Assembly (NCBI GenBank): GCA_903872345.1
Contig: CAIQKM010000199.1
Coordinates: forward strand, 1 to 62,435
DNA from: an uncultured Verrucomicrobia subdivision 3 bacterium
Lineage (GTDB): Bacteria > Verrucomicrobiota > Verrucomicrobiia > Limisphaerales > UBA11358
Direction: 5' to 3'
DNA: 62,435 nucleotides
Part shown: positions 1-8,406 of the stretch, one piece after another
Layout: every line of letters begins with the position of its first letter
Numbering within the stretch: the first letter of the stretch is position 1
Made by a program: the position numbers and the translations under genes
Notes under the pieces: generated by a model
Told to the model about the DNA's origin: nothing
What the model saw: only the letters and a program-made list of their open reading frames with translations
Database searches by the model: none

Positions 1-135
1 GGCAAACTGCGGGAATGCGGGGTGCCACCCTCAAGGAATCGTCGCAGAATTGAAATCGAAAAATGACCGAACAGTGAAAATATACAGGTTTTACCGACCT
101 GAAATCATTCTCAGCTAAATCTTAACCGGACAGTA
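1..135. other. Left edge, no supported gene
   Basis: Short open stretches run in from the left edge on the plus strand; one stays open to about position 117. None shows a recognisable motif or a start codon inside the window. It could be the tail of an upstream gene or plain intergenic DNA. Confidence 0.3.
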
Positions 136-138
136 GTG

Positions 139-642
139 ATGAAAAAAGGCAAACATCCAACATCCAACATCCAACACCCAACATCCAATGATGGGGAAGT
201 GGTCGTTTGGGAATTGAAGGAGGGCAATCGGGATGGCCGTCAATTCAATCTGGAGGAACGGTTGCCGGAGTTTTCCTCGGCAGTGATCGACCTGTCCAAA
301 AGCCTGCCCGGCACACGGGCGGGAACCCATGTTCCCAGCCAGATATTACGGTCCGGCACCTCGCCTTATCCCAATCACGGCGAGGCGGAAGACGCGGAAT
401 CGCGGGAGGATTTTATTCACAAACTTAAACTTTGCCTGAAGGAACTGCGGGAAACCCGGCTCTGGGCGAGGTTGATCCAACGCAAAGGCTGGGGCAAGGA
501 CGATCCGGCCTTGGTTTTTGTGTTGTCGGAAGCCGAGGAATTGGTTCGGATTTTCTATGCGAGCGTTCAGACGGACCGGCGGAATGCGCTGGCCGAACGG
601 CGCAAACCCGCCGCCCGTTACCCAGCCGGCAACGCTGGCTGA
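139..642 (+). CDS. Four-helix-bundle protein of the S23/IVS family
   Basis: About 167 residues. The core has the family pattern: FNLEER, then LPEFSSAVIDL, an SQILRSGTS turn, REDFIHKLKLCLKEL and RETRLWARLI, i.e. four amphipathic helices. Relatives are encoded inside intervening sequences of 23S rRNA genes and as free chromosomal genes; their molecular role is poorly known. ATG at 139 (a GTG lies at 136) is the first start, and the first 20 or so residues (HPTSNIQHPTSN) are simply translated from the flanking repeat, so the true start may be further in, just before the EGRQFNLEER-like segment. The stop codon lies two bases before the right inverted repeat, so gene and repeats form one unit. It is not inside an rRNA gene here. 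Confidence 0.8.
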   Translation: MKKGKHPTSNIQHPTSNDGEVVVWELKEGNRDGRQFNLEERLPEFSSAVIDLSKSLPGTRAGTHVPSQILRSGTSPYPNHGEAEDAESREDFIHKLKLCLKELRETRLWARLIQRKGWGKDDPALVFVLSEAEELVRIFYASVQTDRRNALAERRKPAARYPAGNAG

Positions 643-683
643 ACACTGGATGTTGGGCGTTCGATGTTGGATGTTGGATGTTT
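151..683. mobile_element. Inverted-repeat-flanked S23 gene unit (candidate element)
   Basis: Bases 151-190 and 644-683 are inverted copies of each other, matching at 37 of 40 positions by hand alignment. The arms consist of tandem CATCCAA units. They enclose only the S23 gene, and the right arm ends seven bases before the ubiA start codon. The long complementary ends would fold the transcript into a stem with the S23 ORF in the loop, the architecture known for S23-bearing rRNA intervening sequences. Mobility is inferred from the architecture and from solitary arms at 24876 and 52567; no target-site duplication was identified. Confidence 0.5.
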
Positions 684-690
684 TTTTTAA

Positions 691-1584
691 ATGATTTCTA
701 CAATTCAAAAATGGGCTTCATTCGTGCGCTTTTCGCACACGGTCTTTGCGCTGCCCTTTGCGCTGGCGGCGATGCTGGTGGCGGCGCGGGAGCAGCGCGG
801 CTGGCCGGGGTGGCGGACGTTTGGCCTGATTCTCGTGGCCATGGTGGGCGCCCGGACCTGTGCCATGGCGTTCAACCGGATTGTGGATCGCAAGTTTGAT
901 GCGCTGAATCCGCGCACCCGGAACCGGCATTTGCCGGCGGGAACCGTTTCGCCGTTTAGTGCGACGCTGTTGTGCGTGATTTCCGGAGCCTTGCTGATTG
1001 GAGCCAGTTATCTTCTGAATCCGGTCTGCTTTTATTTTTCGCCGGTGGCGCTGGTGATGGTTTGCTTTTATTCGCTGACCAAGCGATTCACGAATTACAC
1101 GCACGTTTATCTCGGCGTGGCGCTGGCACTGGCGCCGGTCGGCGCCTGGCTGGCGGTGAAGGGGGCGAATGTGTCGCCGTGGGAAATCGTCCAGATGACC
1201 TTGCTGGCGCTCTCGGTGGTGCTGTGGCTGGTGGGTTTCGACATAATCTATGCGCTCCAGGATTATGAATTCGACCGCTCGCACGGTTTGCATTCACTGG
1301 TCGTGGCCTGGGGACCGAAGAATGCGCTGAATGCCGCGTTTCTGGCGCATTTGCTGATGTGCGGGTTGCTGCTGGCGTTTGGGTTGCTGTGCCGGTTTCA
1401 CCTGGCGTATCTCATCGGGTGGGTGCTCATTCTGGGCTGCCTGGTGCTGGAACATTGGATTGCCCGTCGCCGGAGCCTGAACTGGATCAATATCGCGTTT
1501 TTCCGGCTGAACGCGCTCGTGGGCGCGGTGTTTTTGGTGGTGGTGGCGGTGGAAGTGATCTTCCCGTGGATGAAAAGCCGGTAG
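691..1584 (+). CDS. ubiA: UbiA-type prenyltransferase, quinone biosynthesis
   Basis: 297 residues, typical for the family. An integral membrane enzyme that attaches a polyprenyl chain to an aromatic acid. The two Asp-rich sites are visible: NRIVDRKFDALNPRT near residues 62-76 (NxxxDxxxD) and DYEFDRSHGLHS near 190, separated and followed by about eight hydrophobic segments. It fits the 4-hydroxybenzoate/MqnP-like branch used for ubiquinone or futalosine-route menaquinone; which of the two cannot be told from the window because no other quinone gene is present. ATG at 691 follows directly on the right arm of the S23 repeat, without an evident ribosome binding site, so the element has probably replaced or displaced the native leader. 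Confidence 0.85.
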   Translation: MISTIQKWASFVRFSHTVFALPFALAAMLVAAREQRGWPGWRTFGLILVAMVGARTCAMAFNRIVDRKFDALNPRTRNRHLPAGTVSPFSATLLCVISGALLIGASYLLNPVCFYFSPVALVMVCFYSLTKRFTNYTHVYLGVALALAPVGAWLAVKGANVSPWEIVQMTLLALSVVLWLVGFDIIYALQDYEFDRSHGLHSLVVAWGPKNALNAAFLAHLLMCGLLLAFGLLCRFHLAYLIGWVLILGCLVLEHWIARRRSLNWINIAFFRLNALVGAVFLVVVAVEVIFPWMKSR

Positions 1585-1700
1585 TTCCGGCCCCACAATG
1601 AGAACGGTTGCCAAGCCCGTTGGTTTATTTGATTTCAGTTCATATTTTATCCACAGCAAATTGTTTTCCAGCCATTCCCTAATTAAGACTCCTGATCCTA

Positions 1701-1733
1701 AAAAAAAGAAGGTTGCACCGGAGTGCAACCTTC
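1701..1733 (-). terminator. Rho-independent terminator of the gspE-gspD operon
   Basis: On the minus strand an 11-bp perfect stem (GAAGGTTGCAC with GTGCAACCTTC, four-base loop, 1708-1733) is followed by seven T residues (1701-1707). It lies 35 bases after the gspD stop codon and has no U-run on the plus strand, so it serves the minus-strand operon rather than ubiA. Confidence 0.9.
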
Positions 1734-1767
1734 AATGATTCCTTAATCCTTTCCGGCCAGGCCGGCC

Positions 1768-4176
1768 TCAGGGATTGGTGACTGGCGCAGCCACCGGCAC
1801 GGAGTTCGTTACCGGGACGCCATTGGTGCCCACCGCATCCGTCGGGATCGTGACATTATAATAGCCATCGGTGTGGCCCTTCTTGGCGCGCGCCTTTTCC
1901 AGCTTGCGCTGGGCGTCAATCAGAGTGCGTTCATACTCGGCCTGTTCCGCCTGGGCGGACGAAATGCCCGGCAGCCGCTGCTCTTCCTTGATGGTCTGGT
2001 GCGAGGCCGCCTCCGGCGTCTTCAGCACCGTCGGCCGCATGAGCACCAGCAATTCTTCGCGATCCTTCGTATCGCTGCGGCTGGTGAACAGATTGCCCAG
2101 CAGCGGAATGTCCGACAGCAGCGGCACGCCGGATTTGGCCTTGGACTTGTCGTCCCGCACGAACCCGCCGAGGATGATGGTGTCCTGATCGCGCACGGCG
2201 ATTTCCGAGGAAAGCGTGCGCTTGGTGGTGGTGGGCACCTTGTTGCCGTCAATCTGCGTGTAGCCGTTCACGTCGTCAATTTCCTGATTGATGTCCATCA
2301 CCACCAGGCCGTCCGGATTGATGAAGGGCGTCACATCTAGTTCCACACCCACCGAGAGCTGCGAATATTGCGAACTGTTGCCGCCGGAATAACCGCCACC
2401 GTAATAGGTGCCGGTCACGTAGGGTACGGTCTGGCCGACGAAGAACGTGGCCGCCTTCGCCTGCGAGGTCTGGATGCGCGGCTTCTGGATGACATTGGCC
2501 GTGGAATCGGACTGGAGTGCGGACAGGGCAATGTCCCAGGTCGGTCCGATGTTGCCAAAGTAATTCATACCGCCACCGCTGGGCAGCGCATTGCCAAAAA
2601 GCGAGGCCGTGTTGGTGCCGATGGTGGTGGTATTGGTGGTGCTGTTCAAAAAGTTCAGGAACGGTGAACCACCGGAATTATTATACCCACCGCCCCCAGC
2701 CAGATAGTTTTTGCTATTGACCACCGGATTCTGCGCCACCGACATGCTGAAATTAAACGCCTTGTTCAGCGACACATCCAGAATGACCGCCTCGATCAGC
2801 ACCTGGGCCAGCAGCACGTCGAGCTGGTTGATGACGTTCTTGATATTCACCATGTCCGACTTGGTGGCAAACACCAGCAGCGCGTTGCTGCGCTGGTCGG
2901 CAATGATCTTGGCCTGGCCAAACACCTGAATGGCGTCCTGCTTGCTGTTGCCGCCGGCACCGCCGCCGGTGCTGGCCGCCGCATTGACAATATTGTTCAA
3001 CCGCTGCGCAAAGCTGGTGCCCGTGGATGGCGTGCCGTTGGGATTCGCCGACGTTGAACCGCCAAAGCTGGAACGGTTCTGGCTGCCGAAGCCGCCCCCG
3101 CTGCTCAGGCCGTTGAACCCGCCGCTGCTGCCCCCGTAACCGCTGCCGCCAAAACTGCTGCCCCCGAAACCGCCGCCACCAAATCCGCCGGAACGGCCGC
3201 CGGACATCCCGCTCACCGAACTGCCCATGCCGGAGGTGCCGAAGCTCACCGTCGTGCCGCCGCTGCCGCCGAGGCTGTTCAGGGCGCTGGCAATGTCCGC
3301 GGCCTGGGCATACCGGATCGGAATCACTTCCGAGGTGTATTCGGCCGGAATGTTCACGTCAATCTGGCTGATGATTTCCAGCATGCGTTTCACGTTTTCC
3401 GCGTAGTCGCGCAACACCAGCACGCCGTTATTATCAAAGGGCACCGCCGAATTCTGCAACTTGCCGAACGGCTGGATGATCGTGGCCACTTCCGAAGGCT
3501 TGGTGTATTTCAACTGCACGATATGGGTCACGTAAGAACCCAGACTGGGCAGACTTTCCGCGCTGGAATGATCGAATTCTGCGCCGGCGGTTTGCGCCTG
3601 GTCGGATTGCAGCACCTTCACAAACTTGTCGCCAATGTTCACCACGGAAATGCCGTTCAGCGCCAGCACCGCCTGCAGGGCCTGGATGGCCTCCGACTTG
3701 GTCAGCGGCGTCTGGGTTTTCAAAACGATCTTCGCCTCTGGCAGATTGGCGCGCAAAATCGTCCGGTTCACCAGCCCGGCATAAACCTCCAGCACCTGGC
3801 TGACATCCACCCCTTGAAAATTGATCGTCTTGGCCGGAATCATTTCCTCCGGCGCGGCCGGCGCCGTGCCCGTGGTGCTGGCGGCGGTGGTGGCGGGGGT
3901 GTTGCCCGCCATCTGCGACGGCGTGGCTCCCGGCAGGTTGGGAAAGGAGGGAATGGCGGGAGTGGCCGGCGCCGGCGTGGCGGCGGCGGCGGGCGTTACC
4001 GCCGCGGCGTTATTGGTTGCCCCGCGCTGGCGGGCCTGCATGCGTTTTTGGATCATCGCCGCACGTTCGGCCGCCGTCATCGGCCCCGGCGGCGGCGGCA
4101 AGCCCGGCATCGTTTGCTGCGCCTGGAGGCCCAGCATGGCCGCCCACAAAAACAGGAGGGTAAATTTGGTTTTCAT
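1768..4176 (-). CDS. gspD: GspD/PilQ-like outer-membrane secretin
   Basis: 802 residues. A signal peptide (residues 1-20, ending LGLQAQ) is followed by a Pro/Ala-rich stretch, an N0-like domain from about residue 120 (INFQGVDVSQVLEVYAG), N1-type modules, a long Gly/Ser linker about residues 315-385, and the secretin barrel with its hallmark end near 676-695 (SGVPLLSDIPLLGNLF, then REELLVLMRP). Secretins form the multimeric outer-membrane pore of type II secretion, type IV pilus and competence machines. Last gene of the operon; its ATG overlaps the TGA of the PilO-like gene by four bases. The Gly-rich linker is longer than in proteobacterial GspD. The C-terminal 70 residues, rich in charge and then in Pro/Val/Thr, have no assigned role. 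Confidence 0.9.
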   Translation of the reverse strand: MKTKFTLLFLWAAMLGLQAQQTMPGLPPPPGPMTAAERAAMIQKRMQARQRGATNNAAAVTPAAAATPAPATPAIPSFPNLPGATPSQMAGNTPATTAASTTGTAPAAPEEMIPAKTINFQGVDVSQVLEVYAGLVNRTILRANLPEAKIVLKTQTPLTKSEAIQALQAVLALNGISVVNIGDKFVKVLQSDQAQTAGAEFDHSSAESLPSLGSYVTHIVQLKYTKPSEVATIIQPFGKLQNSAVPFDNNGVLVLRDYAENVKRMLEIISQIDVNIPAEYTSEVIPIRYAQAADIASALNSLGGSGGTTVSFGTSGMGSSVSGMSGGRSGGFGGGGFGGSSFGGSGYGGSSGGFNGLSSGGGFGSQNRSSFGGSTSANPNGTPSTGTSFAQRLNNIVNAAASTGGGAGGNSKQDAIQVFGQAKIIADQRSNALLVFATKSDMVNIKNVINQLDVLLAQVLIEAVILDVSLNKAFNFSMSVAQNPVVNSKNYLAGGGGYNNSGGSPFLNFLNSTTNTTTIGTNTASLFGNALPSGGGMNYFGNIGPTWDIALSALQSDSTANVIQKPRIQTSQAKAATFFVGQTVPYVTGTYYGGGYSGGNSSQYSQLSVGVELDVTPFINPDGLVVMDINQEIDDVNGYTQIDGNKVPTTTKRTLSSEIAVRDQDTIILGGFVRDDKSKAKSGVPLLSDIPLLGNLFTSRSDTKDREELLVLMRPTVLKTPEAASHQTIKEEQRLPGISSAQAEQAEYERTLIDAQRKLEKARAKKGHTDGYYNVTIPTDAVGTNGVPVTNSVPVAAPVTNP

Positions 4177-4739
4177 TTTGACTTTGCGGTTGCAGAAGTT
4201 TTGGGGGCGGCTTTTTGGTAGCTCGCCACGAGCTTGATGTTGCCGTTGAGCTTTTGCGGCGGATTGGCCAACTGCAGTTCCAGATCCCGCACGCGGATCA
4301 TCGAGCCGCCCGAACCCAGCTTGTAGAGAAAGTCCACCAACTGATCATCCGTGGCGCTCACGGTGATGTTTTCAATCTGCTCGACAAAAAACTGGTTCGT
4401 GTGCGTAATCTGCCGGGAGGTCGTCACAATGCCCACCCCGCTCTGCGCGGACTGCGCGTTGATCAGCCGCAGGAAATCATTGGCCTGATCTTCCGGCGCC
4501 ACCGATTCCCCCTGGCTTTCCATGTTCTTCACCAGCTTGGTGTAGCTCGACGAAATATTGATGGCCGTCTGGTACAGCTTCAGTTTGTTTTCCGCCGCGA
4601 GGCTCCGGCGCGAGTACATGTCCCAGTCGCCAAAATGCGGCCAGACAAACACCAGGTTCAACACCAGAAACAACACCACCAGCACGCCCACCAGCAGGCG
4701 GCGCTCCAGCGGCCGGAGTTGTTCGAAATACTTTTTCAT
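4173..4739 (-). CDS. PilO/GspM-like inner-membrane assembly protein
   Basis: 188 residues with one transmembrane helix (about 15-33), a coiled stretch to residue 90 and a C-terminal ferredoxin-like segment with alternating beta strands (GVGIVTTSRQI, ITVSATDDQLVDFLYKLG, IRVRDLELQLAN). This is the layout of PilO and GspM, which pair with PilN/GspL to link the cytoplasmic ATPase to the secretin. Start and stop both overlap their neighbours by four bases (ATGA), so translation is coupled. Sequence identity in this family is weak; the assignment rests on topology and position between GspL-like and gspD genes. Confidence 0.75.
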   Translation of the reverse strand: MKKYFEQLRPLERRLLVGVLVVLFLVLNLVFVWPHFGDWDMYSRRSLAAENKLKLYQTAINISSSYTKLVKNMESQGESVAPEDQANDFLRLINAQSAQSGVGIVTTSRQITHTNQFFVEQIENITVSATDDQLVDFLYKLGSGGSMIRVRDLELQLANPPQKLNGNIKLVASYQKAAPKTSATAKSK

Positions 4740-6136
4740 TTCGTTTCCTCCGCGCTCTGCAACATTTCCACCCCGAAACTCCAGTAATCCGCTTCGCCAT
4801 GCTCGTTCCAGTGCAACTGATCCGTGGTCTTGCTCTGGGGATTGAACATGATCCGCCCGTCCAGCGTGGCCTTGCGGAGGTCTTTCTCAAAATCAATGAT
4901 CTTGGTGATGTCCGCCGCCGGCACCGTGCCGCTGAGCATCAGGGTCTGGCCGTCGGCAAAATTAAACCGCTGGATCGAAAGGCCTTCCGGCAGCTTGTCC
5001 GCCAGCAGCCGCCAGCAGTCCAGCGCCGCAAATTTCAAATCCTCGCGCTCTTTCAGCACGTCATACCGCGCCCGCAGTTGCAGCGCATTGGTATAACTGC
5101 CACTCATGCCGGACACCTTGGCCTCCAGGTTGGTCGTCTGATACGCCGCCACGCCCGCACAGGCAAAATAAATCAACACCCCGGCCACATACGCCAGCCC
5201 GGCGTAAAACAGACCGCGCAGCCATAGCCGGTCAATGAATTGCTGCCGGTAGCGCACCGCAAATTCCGCCGGCATTAAACTCGCCTTGCCCCCGGCGGCC
5301 GCGCGTTTGGCCGTGCGAGCCGCCAGTTCCACCGGCGCCGCCGGCGCCGTCACCTGCACGGATTCGCCGATGGCGCTGCGCAAGGCATTTTCCCATTCCG
5401 CCGCCACTACGGGATCCGCCACCAGATGCCAGCGGACCGAACCCGTCAGCCAGCCTTCCAGTTCCCCGGCCCAGGTGATCAGCGCAATCTGCTGCTTCAG
5501 CTCCGCGACCGCGTCACCCGCCGGCAGCAACGTCAGAATGCTCAGATTGCGCAAGGCCCCGCCGGTCCACCAGCCCAGCAACGCGGCGTTCTGCCCGCCA
5601 ATGGACTGCGGAAACACCCACGCGCCGTCTTCCTTTGCCTCCACGGCTTCCAACTGGTCCAGCAGCGCCACTTCCAGGCGGTCCGCCTGAAACCCGTCGC
5701 TCTCCAGCTTGCCCAGATATTCCTCCACCACCTGGCGCGGCACGATCACCACCACCACCGTCTGCAAATTTTCCGCGCCCGCCTCCGTGCTGGCAACGCG
5801 CGGGAACAGCTGCATCGTCCAGACAATCTGCGCGACCGGAATGGGCGAGAGTTTTTCCAACTGCAACTCCACCATCGCCACCATTTCATCCGCGTTGCTC
5901 GCGGGCAGTTCAATCACCCGCAGGAAAACGTTTTCCGCCGGCAGCCAGGCCACGTTCAGCTTCGGCTGCCAGAGCGAGGTCCAGGATTTGGCCACGAACT
6001 TGTACGGCACCGGTTCGGCGTACGGCACGCGCTGCTCGCGGCCCAGCACAAAGCCGCCGCCCTTCGCGTCGAACTGCCAGAGTCGTTTGGCATCGGGCGC
6101 TAAGTGCAACAGATTGCAGGTATTCCAGCGGGCCAT
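4736..6136 (-). CDS. GspL / fused PilM-PilN-like protein
   Basis: 466 residues. Residues 1-290 form a cytoplasmic part resembling the actin-like domain of GspL/PilM (FLRVIELPA, LQLEKLSPIP, VVVVIVPRQVVEEYLGKLE). A single membrane helix spans about 305-331, followed by a coiled coil and a PilN-like periplasmic domain (LSIQRFNFADGQTLMLSGTV). In pilus systems these parts are usually two proteins (PilM and PilN); here they are one chain, as in GspL. It would recruit the GspE ATPase encoded just upstream. ATG at 6136 lies 31 bases after the gspE stop codon. Confidence 0.8.
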   Translation of the reverse strand: MARWNTCNLLHLAPDAKRLWQFDAKGGGFVLGREQRVPYAEPVPYKFVAKSWTSLWQPKLNVAWLPAENVFLRVIELPASNADEMVAMVELQLEKLSPIPVAQIVWTMQLFPRVASTEAGAENLQTVVVVIVPRQVVEEYLGKLESDGFQADRLEVALLDQLEAVEAKEDGAWVFPQSIGGQNAALLGWWTGGALRNLSILTLLPAGDAVAELKQQIALITWAGELEGWLTGSVRWHLVADPVVAAEWENALRSAIGESVQVTAPAAPVELAARTAKRAAAGGKASLMPAEFAVRYRQQFIDRLWLRGLFYAGLAYVAGVLIYFACAGVAAYQTTNLEAKVSGMSGSYTNALQLRARYDVLKEREDLKFAALDCWRLLADKLPEGLSIQRFNFADGQTLMLSGTVPAADITKIIDFEKDLRKATLDGRIMFNPQSKTTDQLHWNEHGEADYWSFGVEMLQSAEETK

Positions 6137-6167
6137 GATCGGTTAATCGGTTATAAAACGGGGTTCT

Positions 6168-7928
6168 TCACGGGGTTTGCATGCGCGACAGAATCTGGGT
6201 GCGCTCGCCTTCGTTCAAGGCTTCCATGTGCTCCTCGATCTGCGTCACGCGCAGGACTTCTTCAATGGTGGTCACGCCGTTCTTCACCTTCGTCCAGCCG
6301 TCCGTGCGCAACGTCCTCATGCCGGCTTCCATCGCGCGGGCCGCAATCGTCGAGGCCGGCGCGCGATTCATGATCAGCGGCCGCAGCGTTTCTGTGACCA
6401 GCAGCAATTCGTAAATGCCTTTGCGGCCCTGATAGCCCTGCTGACGGCAATGTTCGCAACCGGCGCCATGCCAGAACTTGGCCGTGTCAATGTCCGCCTC
6501 GGGAAACCCGATGCGTTGCAGATAGGTGCGGTCCACTTTCTGCTCGGTTTTGCAGTGGGAACAAATGGTACGGATCAACCGTTGCGCCTGCACGGCTTCC
6601 ACCGAGGACGCCACGAGGAACGGTTCAATGCCCATGTCAATCAGACGCGTGAACGCGCTCGGCGCGTCATTCGTGTGCAGTGTGCTGAACACCAAGTGCC
6701 CCGTCAGCGACGCGCGAATGGCGATTTCCGCCGTCTCTTGATCGCGAATTTCCCCGACCATCACCACGTTCGGGTCCTGCCGCAAAATGTGGCGCAAGCC
6801 CATCGCGAACGTCAGCCCGATCTCCGGCCGTACCGCGATCTGGTTGATGCCCTTCAATTCGTATTCCACCGGTTCCTCGACCGTGATGATGCGCTTGTGC
6901 ACCGAGTTGATCGCGCTCAAAAACGCGTACAGCGAGGTGGACTTGCCGGAACCCGTGGGGCCCGTCACCAGGAAAATCCCGTGCGGCTTGATGATGATGT
7001 CGCGGATCGCCGCTTCTTCGTGCGGGGAGAAACCCAGCTTTTCGAGGCTCAGGAAAATCTTGCCGCGCGTCAGCAGACGCAGCGACACGCTTTCGCCGTA
7101 CACCGTCGGCACCGTGGACACGCGGATGTCGATTTCCTCGCCCTTGATGCGCACGTTAATACGACCGTCCTGCGGCAGGCGCTTTTCCGAGATGTTCATC
7201 CCGCTCATCACCTTGATACGCGAGATGATCGCCGCCTGAAACCGCTTCAGCGTGGGCGGCAGCGGAATCTGATGCAAAATGCCGTCGATACGGTTGCGGA
7301 TGCGCAACTCGTCTTCCTGCGGCTCAAAATGAATGTCCGTGGCGCGATCCTTGAACGCTTCCCAGATGATCTGGTTCACGAACTTGATCACGCTCGCCTC
7401 CTGATCGCCCTCCGTGATTTCCTTGTCGTTGGCGATTTCCAGGTCCATCGGCTCGTCCTCGCCCATTTCATCGAGCGTTTCGGCGCCGACGCCGTAGTAC
7501 TTCTTCAGCGCCTTCTCGATCTCCGCGCGGGTCGCCAGGGCAAAACTCACCGGCATGCGCGCATCAAAGCGCACCGCGTTCATCATCGCCGAGTCAAAGG
7601 GATCGCTGGCCACCAATTGCAAAACCCCGTCGTTAATGCCCACCGGCAGAACGGAATATTGGAAGGCGATTTTCGTGGAAATCTTTTTGCGAACCTCGCC
7701 CGGCACCGTCAGTTTGGGCAGATCCAGAAACGGCCAGCCCAGTTGAGCGGCCAGGCGTTGCATGAACACCTCTTCGGAAATCCCCCGCTCGCGGGCGATA
7801 AAGGTAAGGAACGACTCCGTGGAGCCGCCATCGGCGGCCGTCCGCCAAGTCTTGCGCCAATCGTCGAATTGCGCCGGAGGCGCTTCCGCGACCGTCGCAA
7901 CGAGCTGTTTGACTGAGTTAAATCCCAT
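6168..7928 (-). CDS. gspE: GspE/PilB secretion or pilus assembly ATPase
   Basis: About 586 residues from ATG 7928. An N-terminal MshEN-like domain precedes the ATPase core: Walker A GPTGSGKST (Lys about 329), Asp box, Walker B DPNVVMVGEIRD, His box HLVFSTLHTNDA, and a tetracysteine zinc site (CSHC ... CEHC) typical of GspE/PilB rather than PilT. It powers assembly of pseudopili or pili from the cytoplasmic face. The open frame continues upstream to 8189, but those 87 extra codons (many Arg, Phe and Cys) look non-coding, and MGFNSVKQLV is a sensible N terminus. First gene of the minus-strand operon. Confidence 0.92.
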   Translation of the reverse strand: MGFNSVKQLVATVAEAPPAQFDDWRKTWRTAADGGSTESFLTFIARERGISEEVFMQRLAAQLGWPFLDLPKLTVPGEVRKKISTKIAFQYSVLPVGINDGVLQLVASDPFDSAMMNAVRFDARMPVSFALATRAEIEKALKKYYGVGAETLDEMGEDEPMDLEIANDKEITEGDQEASVIKFVNQIIWEAFKDRATDIHFEPQEDELRIRNRIDGILHQIPLPPTLKRFQAAIISRIKVMSGMNISEKRLPQDGRINVRIKGEEIDIRVSTVPTVYGESVSLRLLTRGKIFLSLEKLGFSPHEEAAIRDIIIKPHGIFLVTGPTGSGKSTSLYAFLSAINSVHKRIITVEEPVEYELKGINQIAVRPEIGLTFAMGLRHILRQDPNVVMVGEIRDQETAEIAIRASLTGHLVFSTLHTNDAPSAFTRLIDMGIEPFLVASSVEAVQAQRLIRTICSHCKTEQKVDRTYLQRIGFPEADIDTAKFWHGAGCEHCRQQGYQGRKGIYELLLVTETLRPLIMNRAPASTIAARAMEAGMRTLRTDGWTKVKNGVTTIEEVLRVTQIEEHMEALNEGERTQILSRMQTP

Positions 7929-8406
7929 TTGTTGGTTCAGGTTGAACAACCGGGGCCGGGAAAAGTTGCAGAAAACCCGATCTTTTACAAACCTAAACGG
8001 CGGAATAAACGGTCTCCATGCCCGGTTTTGACCCGTTGGGGAGCCAAAAACCTGACAAACCGCGAAAAAACCGCAAAAAGGGGAGCTGAACCGCGAAATA
8101 CACGAAATACGCGAACGGGGAGGGGCGATTTCTAATTTGAAATTAACCGGTTGGTTCACGGGAACAAAGCGCCAGAGGACCGGTCGCATTCCACGACGCT
8201 GCGCGCGGTTTGCGAGTCATGGCAAAACTTACGCGTCATCTGCGGCGGGTAGCGCAGCGCAGACGTGGCTTGCAACGGGCGCGTGGAACCATCCAGCACG
8301 GCTCACCATTCGGACATTGCTGCGGCCGGCTTTCAGTTCAGCCGCGTTCCGCCAAAGGCGCTCCCCCCATCGCGGTTCGGTGTGGCTTATAATCCGGGCA
8401 ACCAGC
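7929..8406. other. Intergenic region upstream of gspE
   Basis: About 480 bases without a convincing gene. The strand-specific leader of gspE must lie here. It contains the dispersed repeat at 8089-8115 and a stretch of degenerate GC-rich sequence from 8160 to 8400. Long open frames on the plus strand here are antisense to the AI-2E family gene and are not credible. Confidence 0.5.
8089..8115. repeat. CACGAA-type dispersed repeat
   Basis: Reads AACCGCGAAATACACGAA followed by ATACGCGAA. A related sequence lies in the opposite orientation at 57281-57314 (ATTCGTGTCCC ... TTCGTGTCTTTCC). This kind of CACGAA repeat is common between genes in environmental genomes; its function is unknown. Confidence 0.45.

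Noticed and set aside
151..190. CATCCAA tandem units as a CRISPR array or simple tandem repeat
   Set aside because: Units are only 8 bases with no spacers, and the block has an inverted partner at 644-683, which fits element ends.
6177..7916. 579-codon plus-strand open frame
   Set aside because: Complement of gspE; full of His, Arg and Gln and without any recognisable domain.
7929..8189. 87-codon extension of gspE
   Set aside because: Low-complexity mix of Arg, Phe, Pro and Cys with no family match; MGFNSVKQLV is at the usual position.
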